A stretch of 64,000 nucleotides of DNA from Thalassia testudinum (taxonomy: Eukaryota; Streptophyta; Magnoliopsida; Alismatales; Hydrocharitaceae), in the NCBI GenBank assembly GCA_037157565.1, contig JAZHRO010000026.1:35392501-35456500 (forward strand), given 5' to 3'. Below, in pieces: positions 12,120 to 22,959 of this stretch. The position numbers and the translations under genes were made by a program. The notes beneath the pieces are model-generated. The model saw nothing but the letters and a program-made list of their open reading frames with translations, did no database searches and was not told where the DNA came from. How positions within the stretch are numbered: position 1 is the stretch's first letter; the number at the start of each line of letters is the position of its first letter.

Positions 12120-13673
12120 AGTTGAAGCCTTTTGGAGGAGGTGGGCAGTTGGCGACCCCTAAAGTTACGGGGGCACTATGGGGCAGTGACTGTGACACGA
12201 CAGACTAGGCCAGAGCTGATAGACCGCATCATCACAGGACAGATGGCCAATCCGTACTTGCAGTCCTTGCGCGACAGAGTACTGTCAGGAGACCCAGGGG
12301 ACTTCTCTTTCACAGACCAGGTGCTGCGCCTAAGGGGACGGTTGTGCGTTCCCAGGGACGAGGAGCTGTTGAGAGAGCTCCTGATTAAGGCACACGGTTC
12401 CAGATTCACCATACATCCCGGAAACACGAAGATGTACCACGACTTGAGACACGAGTTTTGGTAGAGGGGGATGAAGCGGGATTTGGGTGAATTCATGCAG
12501 CAGTGCTTAGTGTGTCAGCAGGTGAAAGCCGAGCATCAGAGGCCTGCAGGGCCGCTACAGCCGCTTCCAGTGCCAGAGTGGAAGTGGGAGAGCATCACCA
12601 TGGACTTGGTGGTGGGTTTACCTGTTACCCAGCGAGGACACGACGCAATCTGGGTAATTGTGGATAGACTGACGAAGACGGCACGATTCTTGCCGATCCG
12701 AGTCACTTTGGGACCAGCACAGTTGGCAGAGAGGTATATCCGCGATGTGGTACGACTACACGGAGTTCCGTGGGAAATCGTATCCGACCGGGATACCCGC
12801 TTTACGTCCCAGTTTTGGGCTGAGTTTCAGCAGGCCCTGGGGACGCGGTTGAGGTTTAGTACAGCTTACCACCCCTAGACGGACGGACAGTCTGAGCGCA
12901 CGATACAGACACTTGAGGACCTTTTGCGTGCCTGTGTACTGGACTGGAGGGGCTCTTGGGAGGAGCACCTACCCCTAGCGGAGTTTGCATACAACAACAG
13001 CTATCACTCGAGCATCGGCATGGCTCCCTACGAGGCTCTATATGGATGGAGGTGTACGGCACCCTTGAGTTGGGTAGAGGTGGGGACCAAGTGGGAGGTT
13101 GGCCCCAGGTTGATCCGGCAGAGTCAGGAGGTGGTCGAGCAGATCCACAGGCGACTCCGCACTTTCAGGAGCAGACAGAAGAGCTACGCGGATCGGAGAT
13201 GCAGAGAGGTGCAATTCGAGGTTGGGGACCACGTCTTTCTTCGTGTTTCGCCCATGAAGGGCCTGCAGTAGTTTAGGGTGAGAGGGAAGCTCGCGCCGAG
13301 GTTCGTGGGGCCCTTTGAGGTCCTGGAGCGGGTTGGACCCGTTGCTTACAGACTTGCCCTCCCTCCTCAGCTTTCTGGTGTGCACGACGTGTTCCACGTG
13401 TCCAACCTCTGGAAGTATGTAGCTGATCCCAGTCATGTACTGAGTCACGAGAGCGTCGAAGTGGGTGACGACCTGACCTACCCCGAGCGGCCAGTGCAGA
13501 TTCTTGACCGAGCCGTCCGCAGTTTGAGACGAAAGCAAGTACCCCTGGTGAAGGTTTTGTGGTGGAGCCAACGGTACGAGGAGGCTACCTGGGAGCCCGA
13601 GGCGGCAATGCTGGAGCAGTACCCGGAGCTCTTCGCGGGTACGTTCTTTCGGACCGACTTCGATCCTCTTTGA
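12120..13673 (+). pseudogene. Integrase with chromodomain-like C terminus, T1 (broken)
   Basis: The frame continues in phase. The HHCC zinc region ([18 protein letters not shown]) is cut by a TAG at 12462-12464 where T2 has TGG. The catalytic core has [24 protein letters not shown] and [11 protein letters not shown], with a TAG at 12876-12878 replacing Gln. A GPF/Y-type region ([18 protein letters not shown]) follows a TAG at 13269-13271. The last 60 codons ([21 protein letters not shown]) resemble a chromodomain. Such tails are thought to direct integration to heterochromatin, consistent with the nested setting. Confidence 0.92.
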
Positions 13674-13758
13674 GTTTGTTATGTTTTTATATGACGTGTT
13701 TCCCGCACCCTAGTTAGCGCAAGTTTCAGGGACGAAACTTCCTTTGAGTTTGTTATAT
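13674..13758 (+). other. Post-pol spacer and polypurine-tract region of T1
   Basis: This short spacer links pol to the 3' LTR. 'ctttgagtttgttat' occurs twice (about 13671-13684 and 13742-13755), and 'gcaagtttcagggacgaaac' lies between. T2 has the same arrangement at 61513-61597. No strong purine run directly abuts the LTR, so the priming site is uncertain. Confidence 0.5.
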
Positions 13759-16481
13759 TGTTACGAATGCGGCTTCAAGACATTTTTTAAGACGTCTGGG
13801 AGGTGGCCCAGACGTCTGGAACCCCTTCCAGACGTCTGGGATTTAAATTCTGCGGCGTACGGGGTTGTGTCTGCGCGCATGCGCGCGCAGACCTGCAACC
13901 GCCACCCGCTTTCCTCTTTTTCCCTCTCTCCTCCTACAGGCGTAGTGCTGCGCTCTCTCTCTCTCTCTCTCCCCGCGCGGCCTTATAAGGCCCTCGCCCT
14001 CTCCGTCACTCTCATCTCCTTTGCTTCCCTCTTCTTCTCCCAGCCGGTGTGAGAGCGCGAGCGAGCGAGCGACGGCAACGGAAGCCGCGGCGAGTGTGTG
14101 GGAGGTGTTGCGCGAGGGAGGAGACGCTCGACCGTGAGGGCTCGAGCTTGCCGAGGCGGCTAGAGCCGGCCGGCGGGGGAGCAGCGAGCGTGGAGTGTCG
14201 CTAGAGGGCTGCTGCAGCTCGAGCAGTAGGCAGACGGGGCGCGGCGCAACCGTGAGTCACAGGCGGAGAGCGAGTTGAGCTCTAATTCTGGAAGTTTTTC
14301 CAGAATCAGACGTCTGGGATTCCAACCATACGACGGTGAAGACGTCTGGAGGACTGTCCAAATGTCTGGTAAGTAAGTTAGTTCGTCCTTCTTCCTTCTT
14401 CGCGCCTTCGCCTGCGACCCATCGTACTGAGAGCAAGTGTGGGTGCGTGCAAGTTCTGCTCGGGAGGGCACGAGACTCGCCATCCAACGTGAATCGGATG
14501 TCTGGCCGCAGTGCCAGACGACGGAGAGGAGTTCCAAACGTCCGGGTTGACCATCGGGCGTCTGGGAACTAAGCCAGACGCCCCTGCAGGCTTCTGGACG
14601 TCTGAGGGATTACACAGAGCATAGGTATCCTCTGAACCACCTTTTAAGACGTCTGGAAGAGGTTCCAGACGTCTGATTTTAGACTGTTTCGTCGTTTTCG
14701 ACCAGTTTAGGGCCCGTTCGGAGTCCGTTTTCCGCGTTTCGAGTTGCGTTCTTTTCGGAATAAAATCCTATACCTGTTTACAATAATTATATACTATTCT
14801 GAGAAACTCCTTGTGATTGATCCTTGTGTTAGGACCCCGTTCCATTGCAGTCTCAGGGGTTGCGGAGGCGCACGGGATTTCTGACCACGCCCCCAGTACT
14901 TCCGTTGTAGCTGGTAGAGTGGCTTTAAAAATTATTAACATAATTTGTTACAATTATGGAACAATTAATAGAACCTAGGGCATTGCATGAATCCTAGGAA
15001 TGAGAAACCAGATTGAATGATAGATCCTAGGGTATTGCATGAATCCTAGGGCTGGAAAACTAGATCGAATGATAGATCCTAGGGTATGGCATGAATCCTA
15101 GGATTGGAAAACTAGTGATATGAATATAGATATTGCAGTCTTGGAAAATGTGGAAAGGAAATAATAGCTGCCTGTAAATTGATTTAACAGCTGCCTGTTA
15201 TGAATAAATGAACATGATTGAGAATATGGGTTGTATGAACGTGAAACTGAAAGGGTGAAACCTGAATGTGCTGAGTTAAAAGAGCTGGAACCCTACGGGG
15301 AATTAAGAGTAGAACTCCTGGAAAGAGAATGAAACGGAACTGAGAAGGAAAGATGTGGAGGTGTGTTGTCTCTTGGGTACGTAGTGCCAGCGGAAGCACC
15401 TGTTACCTGTTTAGTGCAGAGCGGAGCCAGCCGCCCCAGGGACCCGGGGTTAGGTCTGGCCACTTTGTACCGACTTTTGGCCCTCATGTACACAGTACCG
15501 AGGAGAGCTACTAGTGTAGAGCGAGTACTAGCTACCTCACGGGCCCCGTGGTGCTGCTAGCTCACCTACACCGACTTGTTAGGCCCACTGGGCGAACCAG
15601 GGTAGTCAAGCGAGGGTGCACAGACTGTGGAGGGGCAAGACCCTTGTTTGGTTACTGTGGAGGGGCTGGACCCCTGTTACTGAGAGGGCTCTGCCCTATA
15701 CTGGTTCCTTGCTGTGCTTTGGGCACACCCGTTAACGGAAACGACTGACCGCGTGCCAGTGCGGGATAGCTACCCGTGTGTTTATCGCGCGTGCCGTAGT
15801 CACCGTTACGTTTGTCAGCGACCTTGGGGTGGTTGACTGAGAGTAGGATCACCACGGGCAACTCTCCCGGCCAGGAGAGCACCATGTGTTACTTCTACTT
15901 TTCGGAAATGACTACAATCAAGATCGTTCCCACGAGGAACATTCGAGATCAAGTGAAGGATCTGAGAAATAGATAAATTGTGAAACAATAGAAAGATGTA
16001 AATAAAGGAAGAAAGAAAATAAAATAGCTACTGTACACTTTACTGCTTCTTTAGTTTTAGCTGCCACTCTACTCAGCGTTTCGCTGACGTGTTACACTCG
16101 TTACTTTTCAGGACCAGGTGTTGAGCAGCCAGGGTCAGTGGCTGCAGAGGACGCTGGGCCGAGTAGGGTCCAGTAGAGTTACCGCAGTTCTTTTGGACCC
16201 CTTTTGTTCCACTGTAGTGAGTAGTTCTTGTTACTCTTTGTACTTTTCTTTACTTGTAGTTCATGTTATGTTATAAATGTTGTTCTACTGTTGTGGTGGT
16301 ACATGCTGTAGTAGTTCCTTTTCTTGCTGCTGTATTTTTGTTACTGCTAGTTATATTCATGCTGAATGTGGTTATTTTACTGCTCTTTTGGTTACTTCCT
16401 CGTTAGATGACTAGGTCTTGGGATTAGTCGAGTCAGTCCGATTCTCGTGTCTCGTAGGGACTCGAGAATTGGGTCGTTACA
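13759..16481 (+). repeat. 3' LTR of T1
   Basis: This copy of 5977-8741 begins TGTTACGAATGCGG and ends GGGTCGTTACA. It lacks about 25 bp found in the 5' copy near 6635-6665 and keeps about eight exact GACGTC cores (for example near 13790, 13810, 13829, 14308 and 14667). It contains the TATA-like palindrome (13981-13990), the GATTCTGGAA-type inverted repeat near 14284 and the tandem repeat array (14971-15117). Differences from the 5' LTR are scattered and frequent enough to show the insertion is not recent. Confidence 0.93.
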
Positions 16482-17972
16482 ACAGTATATCTCAATTGCA
16501 GAACAATCACGGGTTATCTCAAGGGTTAATTAAAGTTAAAATGATCTTAAATGTCTAACAAGAGGGTCAGTATAGACAGAAATGAATTTTCACATTTCAG
16601 GAATTAAATGACATTTGAAACCCTAAAAATAAACCCGCTTAATCTACTAAGGTTTTGGTTAGAATAAAATTCACCTAAACCCTCTAAAATTCATAAAAAA
16701 ATATTCTCTAGGGTTTGGTACCTTCAATTTGACCATCAGAACCCGTCTTGACCTAAAATAGAGCCACAGACAGACTTTTGCCCTAATTTGGATAATTATG
16801 AAATTTATCTAGTCAAACGTGGTCGAAACCTAAATCTAACTTTACCATTGGATTTCTTGGGTCCAAATTAGGTTTGTACCAAAATTTGGGCCCAATCTGA
16901 GATTATCTTGACCTAGTTTGCAATTTGGTCCTGTCTAAGTCTTTTCTCTCGCCCACATGCCCCTAACTTTCAAAATCATTACAATTAGGCTCCTATCTTT
17001 GTCGTCACTCTTTGTAAACAGGTCCCTCCACCATTATCACGGAGGAATCCTTCTCCGACGACCTTTGATTGAAGAGAACTCCTCTGATTAATGAATCCCT
17101 TCTAAAATTGGAAGGGAGATTCCTAGAGAAATTCTCTTTCGAATGAATCCAATCTTGAGCTCAACAACCTTCTCAATCTCTCATCTGAATGCATGAGAGA
17201 TTCGGGTATCTCATAGGTTTCCAACTCCGGCGAGCCTTCCAAGCTCCAATTGACCTCTACTGCTTATATAAGGACCCCCAAGGCCTTCTCATCCTCTCCA
17301 AGCTCGAATTTGGCCAGAAATACTCCACATTCCTCTCTCTTATTTCAGCTGAATAGCTCCTCGAGCTCCAGCAACTCCTCCTGATCTCCTTCATCGTCCG
17401 CTTGCAATAACGGTGACAGATTCTTCTTCCTCGTCTTCCTCTATGTTGCGCCATACTAGTAGGCATCTCTCCCTCCATTGTCGTCGCTGCTTCTACCTCA
17501 CCGAAGCCTTCATCTTCTCCAGAGCCAGCATACCCCCGATAAGGAGAATTCTCCCCTTTCATCTGATTATCTTATGTTAGATTAGTTCCTTATAGCTCTT
17601 AGGTTAGTTTTACACCCTTAAAAACCAAAAATATCCCCTTGACATCTACACAAACCGCCTTCGTCTCCACCTCTAGCGACATCACCGGCGAGGGTTTCCG
17701 CTCGCTTCACACAATCAAAACCCTCGCCAACCAGTCTACGACCTCTGCCTTGCCTTCCCACACAAAACCCCCATATTTATTCCACCTTTCACCCACTCAC
17801 AACCACCACCGAACAACGCACCTTTACGCCATCTTCTCCGTCACCGACCACCCTCTACAAGCCGCCATCCTCCACAAGACCGTCACCATCACCTTCGCCG
17901 TGCTACAGCAAAGCTAAGGAGCCATTTAATTGGGGCCTTAGAGCTCATATTCGTGTTCCAGATCTTCGCCAG
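16482..17972 (+). repeat. Middle part of solo LTR C1, with TATA box and hairpin
   Basis: This continues 5823-5976 after T1. It carries the family hairpin (AATCTCTCAT at 17175-17184, ATGAGAGATT at 17193-17202) and about 70 nt further a TATA-like CTTATATAAGG (17273-17283). Both features occur at the same relative place in C2, D1 and D2. No gene; short open frames are not conserved. Confidence 0.7.
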
Positions 17973-18244
17973 TTCACTGTTGTCGACGATTTTGTGCGGG
18001 TTTAAAGGATGTCACGTTGTAGTATAACCGACAAAACGTCTAAACAAATATAAAGAATTTTATTACTCGAAGATCGGAGTATCCGAGGTCGATCACAGGG
18101 AGCAAATGGAATTTACTGCTAGTCAAAATGTAATTGAACACTCTAATTTACTCAGAATATCAATTCAAATGTGAATGTATGCAATTAAAAGTAATTAGGA
18201 CAAAAATATGAAATTGGACGTCTGATCACAAGATCAGTCATCTT

Positions 18245-18530
18245 AAAAGTATTTCCCCTTTTCTTCTTCTTCTGCAGTCTCTCGTTTTCTTCTTCGTTTG
18301 CTTCTTTCTCTGCTTTCTTTCTTGTCTTGCAAAGCCTTCTTCTTCTTTTGATCTTCTAGTCTTTCTTTGCCTCTCTTCTTCTCTGTGTCTTGCTCTTTCT
18401 TCTTCTTCTTTCCTTCTTCTCCTGCGAAGGCTTCTTTCTTTCTTCTTCTTCTCTGTCTTGCTCCTTCTTCCTTTTCTTCTTTGGCTTGCCTTTCCTTCTT
18501 CTGTAGTGGCCAAGTCCTTCTTCTCCTGCG
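18245..18530. repeat. CTT-rich tract in solo LTR C2
   Basis: TTC/CTT-rich sequence gives purine-only sequence on the sense strand. Equivalent tracts lie at 24150-24330 (D1), 44165-44340 (D2), about 21180-21360 (C1, opposite strand) and 56970-57240 (C3, opposite strand), always between the USE/TATA unit and the PBS-side LTR end. Apparent Lys/Glu/Arg-rich open frames here are translations of the tract. Confidence 0.75.
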
Positions 18531-18552
18531 TTCAGCCTGCCTGCACAGGAGC

Positions 18553-18796
18553 AAAACCTAACCCTCCTCCCTCTACCCGCGCGTCTCTCTCTTAAGCCGC
18601 CAACTCACGGACGCTCTCCAGAGCCACAGCCATAATCGGGTCGGATCGTACCCGGGACCAGGCGCACCTGTAGGTGACGATGCGTGAGGAGTGTGTAGGT
18701 TTAGGTCGGGTCGGATCCGCCAGGTCTGCGTGGTCAAGCCGCGGACGAGGCGGGTGTGGGGTCAGTGAGGGACCTCACCCCTGTGCTTACGGAGGC
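18553..18796 (-). ncRNA. Candidate LTR-embedded Pol III transcript, copy C2
   Basis: The predicted start is the G of GCCTCC on the minus strand at 18796, 30 nt after the first base of the TATA box, as in U6 genes. The first TTTT on the sense strand is at 18556-18553, giving about 244 nt. No TTTT occurs earlier. The 5' end can pair CCTC with GAGG of GGGGTGAGGTCCC, a block kept in all five family copies. I do not recognise the RNA; it does not look like U6, U3 or 7SL. Transcription is inferred from promoter geometry alone. Confidence 0.4.
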
Positions 18797-18818
18797 AACC
18801 GACTTAAAGCACAAATAC

Positions 18819-18862
18819 AATTTATAGCGTACCTGAGTGCTGCAATCCCACGATGTGGGACT
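18819..18862 (-). promoter_or_regulatory. snRNA-type promoter (USE, 24 nt, TATA), copy C2
   Basis: The minus strand has AGTCCCACATCG (18862-18851), an exact match to the plant upstream sequence element RTCCCACATCG. Exactly 24 nt later comes TATAAATT (18826-18819). In plant U6 genes the USE and TATA box are separated by about 24 nt; Pol II snRNA genes have about ten more. The USE also lies within a 15-nt palindrome. Confidence 0.6.
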
Positions 18863-19754
18863 AAAGGGTCCGCCCTGATTTCACGCGCGCCCGCAGACTC
18901 TCGTATGCAATTGCCCAAGCGGATGGCTCTGCTGGTGCTCCGTGCTGGGCTCACTCACCTCGTGACACTCGCGTGAGTCTCCTGCATCTGCAGCCTAGGA
19001 AGCCTGATGCCTGGAGCTTCGTTGGAGCTTCACCGGAGGTCGTCCATGGCGGCAGCGGCTCAAACACTGTCATACACAAAACGAGCCTCACGGCCCAATC
19101 AGATCAGCTAGAGACCTTTGCCGTGGCACGGCGAAGGCGGTGGACGTTGCTGCAGACCGCAGGTCGGCCTAGGTGTGCGTGCCTAGGTCAACCTGTGGCC
19201 GGAGATGGTGGGTTGTTCGGGGGGTGATTATGGAGGTCTGGAGTGGCAGTTGTGGGGTGGAGCGAGTTCTTGGTGGTGAGGCAGAGCTCTCGAGGTGGTT
19301 GGCCAGCCGTGTGGGGGGCTGGAATGGTGGAAGCGGCTCGCCGGAGGTCGGTCGATGATGTGGAAGATGAGGGTGGTCAACGTCGGTCGAGGGGTAATCA
19401 GATGAGATAACAGGGGGAAAAGAGAGAGGAGAGGATGGAGAGGAGTTCTAACCTAATTGTAAGGATGAAAGGGGATGGAAGGCGGACAGCAGTACCTGCT
19501 ATCGCCGGAGAAGATGACGCCCAGTGGGGGAGAACGGCGGCGACGACGAGGCTGAGGCGGCGTGCGCAGGTACTACGCGACGCGGAGGGAAGTCAGGAAG
19601 CTAACTCTGCCACTGGTTTTGTGGCAGAGCGAAGAGGGAGGGGAGGGGGGCTCGCCGGAGCTTGCTGGGACTTTCGGCCGGGCAGGAGGAGACGAATTGG
19701 GGGTGGACACTCGGCCAAATCCAAGCTCGCCTCCTGCGGCAGGGTCTGGGGTGT

Positions 19755-19873
19755 CTTTTATAGGTGCTGGCCGCACCTACCAGCGCGTGGAGACTGCGCA
19801 ATCAACGCTGCCGGCTCGCCGGAGATGGAAGGAAGGTGGATACCCAAATCTCTCGTGCGTTCGCACGAGAGAT
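19755..19873 (-). promoter_or_regulatory. TATA-like box and upstream hairpin, C2
   Basis: Minus-strand CTATAAAAG lies at about 19763-19755. About 85 nt upstream in sense is a near-perfect inverted repeat (AATCTCTCGTGCG at 19847-19859, CGCACGAGAGATT at 19861-19873). Related hairpins occur at the same place in C1, D1 and D2, and one of different sequence in C3. Confidence 0.5.
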
Positions 19874-20704
19874 TGGGTTCACACCAGCGATTGTAATTGG
19901 ATTTATAAGGAAGGGAATTCCTCAGAGAATCCTCCTTCCATTTCTGGGAGGGAATCTCTGAGGGATTAGAGAGCAATCCCTCTCCGAACCTCGCCGGAGC
20001 TCGGTTCTGCCCTAGCAATGGCGGCAGGACCGGTTTACAAAGGAGGTGAAGAACCTAGGGGGCTCTCTGCAAAGGTATTCAAAAGATAGGGACCAATTTG
20101 TGATTTGGGTGTACTAAATTGCAAAGTAGGTCAAGATGACCTCTCCTTAGGTCCAAATTTTGGTACAAACCTAATTTGGACCTAAGGAATCCAATGGCGA
20201 AGTTGGATTTTAGGTTTGACCTCATTTGACTGGACATTTTGCGTAAAAACCCAAATTAGGTTAATTGAAGAGCTAGGACCCTAATCTAGGTCAAACTAGG
20301 TTCCAAAGGCCAAATTAAGTGTTCTAAACCCTAGAGGATGTTTTTCCATGATTTTTAGAGGGTTTACTTGCTTTTTGTTCTGACCGAAACCTTGTTAATT
20401 TAAGCGGGTCTGTTTTAGGGTTACCAAGTGTCATTTAGTTCTTAGATTGCACGTGAACCCATTTCTGATTGACTCAACCCTCTTTTTATTTCATTTATAC
20501 CATTTGACCTATGTTTTGCCTCTGAGAAATCCCGTTTACGTACTGCAATGGTAAAATTGCAGTTTTAACCTTTATTTCATGTTTTCTTCTCAAGGCACTT
20601 GTTCCTTCAGTTAGGCCTTCTTCCAGGTTATGTAGGAGCTTTTATCTTCTTTATTGGGTCAAAATGAGCTAGTTATGGCTCATGATGAGGCTCTCATCAT
20701 TCAC

Positions 20705-21765
20705 CGCCGCTGCTGCCACCATCCCCGACCATGCCCAAGCTCCTCCGATGCCGAGACGACCTAATGCTACTCTCAATAGACGAGGCTACATCTTAAGATC
20801 TACTCCAGGTCTTGGATTAAAGCTCCCCCTACAGCAGTGCTCCAACTGGTGAAGAACTTCAGCTGCAAGCTGCATACGCGAAGACGGTGGGACATTTAGT
20901 CCGACCTCGGAAATCAGTGGGGTCGTAACCCCGCATAAAAGGAAAAAGTGTTGAGGGTTGTTTGCCTCAACACTTGAGGGGTGAGGTCCCCCGCACCCAT
21001 TCACATGTCTCGCCCGTGACACCACCACGCGGGCTTGGCTCTGACTCGTATACCCACCTACGCCTATGCACACCTCGGTTGCTACCCTACGTCGGTAGCC
21101 CTAGTCTCGGGTGCGCTCTAGTCTGATTACTCGATAACTTGGTACTGTGCATGGCCCTGGGAGGGCATGAAAGAGAACCTTAGGAAGAGAAGGACAAAAA
21201 GGAAAGGCAGAGAGAGCGCGGGGTTAAGGGGAGGTTTCTCTCTTCAGTGTTCTTGACACTTATTCGATTTCAGAGGTGAGTTCCCCCCTGTGCACGCAGA
21301 GAAAGAAGAAGAAAGAAGAGGAGAGGTTCTGAAGAAAAAGAGAGGGCTTGTGCTTGCATTCTGTTAAGACATCTAATTGCTTGCCTACTATTGGTTGATT
21401 TGAGATAATTGATGGTTGAATGCATGCTTAAACTTTAGAGGATATAAGTGGAGATTCAAATTACCATTGTCTTTTGTTCTTTTTTCTTTTTATCCTCATA
21501 TTTTTGAGATACATTGGATTTCACTGAATATTTAATGTGATAGGTTCTTATTCATTGAAAATCTATACTTTTCTTAATTTCTTGTGCTCATTTACATTAT
21601 TTGTTGAGATTAGCATGTGAATTCCATATTTGCTCCCAGCGAACGACCTCAGACTTCATTTTTGACATTCGAGTTATAAATTTTATCTGTTGTTTGAGCT
21701 ATTTTTGAGGAATTATTACTACAACGAATGCATCTTTTAAAACCCTTCTATCTAGCGCGTATCAA
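20705..21765 (+). repeat. Right part of solo LTR C1
   Basis: This resumes C1 after C2. It contains a USE-like AGTCCGACCTCG (20898-20909), 24 nt, CATAAAAG (20934-20941) and GCCTC starting at 20964, then the GGGGTGAGGTCCC block (20977-20989). A purine-rich tract lies at about 21180-21360 and the tRNA-Asp complement ACTACAACGA near 21718-21727. No TTTT follows the predicted start for about 500 nt, so a short Pol III product is less likely from this copy. Confidence 0.65.
20898..20963 (+). promoter_or_regulatory. snRNA-type promoter (USE-like, 24 nt, TATA-like), copy C1
   Basis: The USE has two changes from RTCCCACATCG (AGTCCGACCTCG), but the 24-nt spacing to CATAAAAG and the G at +30 are kept exactly. 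Probably a decayed copy. Confidence 0.4.
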
Positions 21766-21771
21766 TAAGAC

Positions 21772-22955
21772 CCTAAGAGATAAGCCCTGAATTTTTCTAA
21801 GGCAAATACTATAGCTAGCAATTCCTTCTTAGTAACAATATAATTCCTCTGGGCCTCGTCTAGAGTTTTGCTAGCGTAGTAGATGACAAATGGCTTTCTG
21901 TTAATCTTTTGACCCAAAATAGCCCTGACTGCGTAATCAGAAGCGTCGGTCATGATCTCAAATGGGGCTGTCCAGATAGATGGTTGCAACACTGGAGCAC
22001 AAGTGACTGCTGTTTTAAGAAAATTGAATGCCCTATGGCATGATTCGTTGAAATCAAATGGCATATCTTTGGCAAGAAGGCTGCTCAGAGGGCAAGCAAC
22101 CTTAGAGAAGTCATTGATGAACCTCCGATAAAATCCCACATGATCGAGAAATGAGCGAATTTGTTTGACAGATGTGGGAAGAGGAAGTTTAGAAATAGCA
22201 TCAACCTTAGCTTTGTCAACTTCAATTCCCCATTCAAAGATTGCATGACTGAAGACGATATCTTGTGTCATGAAATGGCTCTTTTCCCAACGAAGGACCA
22301 ATCTTATTTTGATGCATCTTTTAAGGATCAATTTGAGATTAGCCAGGCAACATTCAAACGAGTCTTTGAAAATGGAGAAATAGTTCATGAAAACTTTCAT
22401 GAACTCTCCCACCATGTTAGAAAATATGGCCAGCATACACCTTTGAAAAGTTGCAGATGCATTGCAAAGCTTGAATGGCATTCTACGGAAAGCAAAGGTT
22501 CCGTAGGGACAGGTGAAAGTCGTCTTCTACTGATCCTCGGGATGGATAGGGACTTGATTGTATCTCAAGTAATCGTCCAGAAAGTAGTACTTTTACTCAG
22601 ATAATCTTTCAAGGATCTGATCGATGAAGGGCAGAGGGAAATGATCCTTTTTGATGGCTGTGTTCAGTTTCCTGTAATCGATACATACTCTCCAGGAGGA
22701 AGCTAAATGAGTTGTGACAGATTTTCCTTTCTCGTTAGTCACAATGGCAATCCTGGCTTTCTTAGGAACAATTTGCACGGGACTTACCCATGGACTATTC
22801 GAGATCGGATAGATGATTCCTGCATCGAGCCACTTAATTATTTCTTTCTTGACCACTTCTCGCATATTAGGGTTTAGTCTCCTCTGCATCTGGCAAGAAG
22901 GGTGGGATCCATCTTCCATGAAAATTCTGTGATTGCAGTAAGATGGCTCAATCAC
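21772..22955 (-). pseudogene. Reverse transcriptase and RNase H of element A (broken)
   Basis: One minus-strand frame with stops. RT begins near 22900 with LNPNMREVVKKEI and WVSPVQIVPKK, then WRVCIDYRKLN and MPFKLCNASATFQRCM. The catalytic FMDD box reads FMNYFSIF near 22365-22390, so both catalytic Asp residues are lost. RNase H follows with EIMTDASDYAVRAILGQ near 21950 and runs into the C1 insertion at LLGS (about 21770), resuming at 5816. The sequence is Athila-like. Confidence 0.85.
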
Positions 22956-22959
22956 CCTA

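Larger units (their letters stand above)
5977..16481 (+). mobile_element. Tekay/Del-like Ty3/gypsy retrotransposon T1
   Basis: This is a full-length element of 10.5 kb. LTRs of 2765 bp (5977-8741) and 2723 bp (13759-16481) both begin TGTTACGAA and end GTCGTTACA. They are flanked by ACAGC and ACAGT, a 5-bp duplication with one change. The PBS resembles the initiator-Met type. A single gag-pol frame runs from 8910 to 13673 in the order gag, protease, RT, RNase H, integrase, chromodomain-like end, with seven in-frame stops and no frameshift that I can find. The long LTRs and the C-terminal chromodomain-like segment fit the Tekay (Del) clade, though clade assignment by eye is tentative. Confidence 0.93.
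17978..20699 (-). mobile_element. Solo LTR C2
   Basis: This 2.72-kb LTR runs from TGTTGTCGACG to CTCTCATCA on the plus strand, flanked by perfect TTCAC duplications (17973-17977, 20700-20704). It lies in C1 in the opposite orientation and belongs to the same family. In sense (minus) order it has U3, a hairpin (19847-19873), a TATA-like box (minus-strand CTATAAAAG near 19755-19763), GC-rich leader, a USE/TATA unit (18819-18862), a pyrimidine-rich plus-strand tract (18245-18530) and the tRNA-Asp 5' match CGTTGTAGTATA (18015-18026). No internal region remains. Confidence 0.88.
5823..21765 (+). mobile_element. Solo LTR C1, itself split by T1 and C2
   Basis: Removing T1 and C2 leaves about 2.7 kb (5823-5976, 16482-17972, 20705-21765). 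This is one LTR in plus orientation, related to C2, C3, D1 and D2 in start, end, length and internal blocks. It interrupts A's RNase H: LLGS on the upstream side (21770s) continues as YVIIFTDH on the downstream side (5815). TAAGAC is repeated at 5817-5822 and 21766-21771. With TG/CA termini there is one extra base on each side, so the ends are slightly uncertain. No internal region is present, hence a solo LTR. Confidence 0.75.

Noticed and set aside
18238..18554. Lys/Glu/Arg-rich open frames
   Set aside because: Direct translation of the CTT-rich tract; the equivalent tracts in other LTRs give different products.
18553..18796. Could the USE/TATA unit belong to a U6, U3, 7SL or telomerase RNA gene?
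   Set aside because: The downstream sequence lacks the known U6 start (GTCCCTTCGG), the U3 and 7SL start sequences as I recall them, and any telomere template. The identity is left open.
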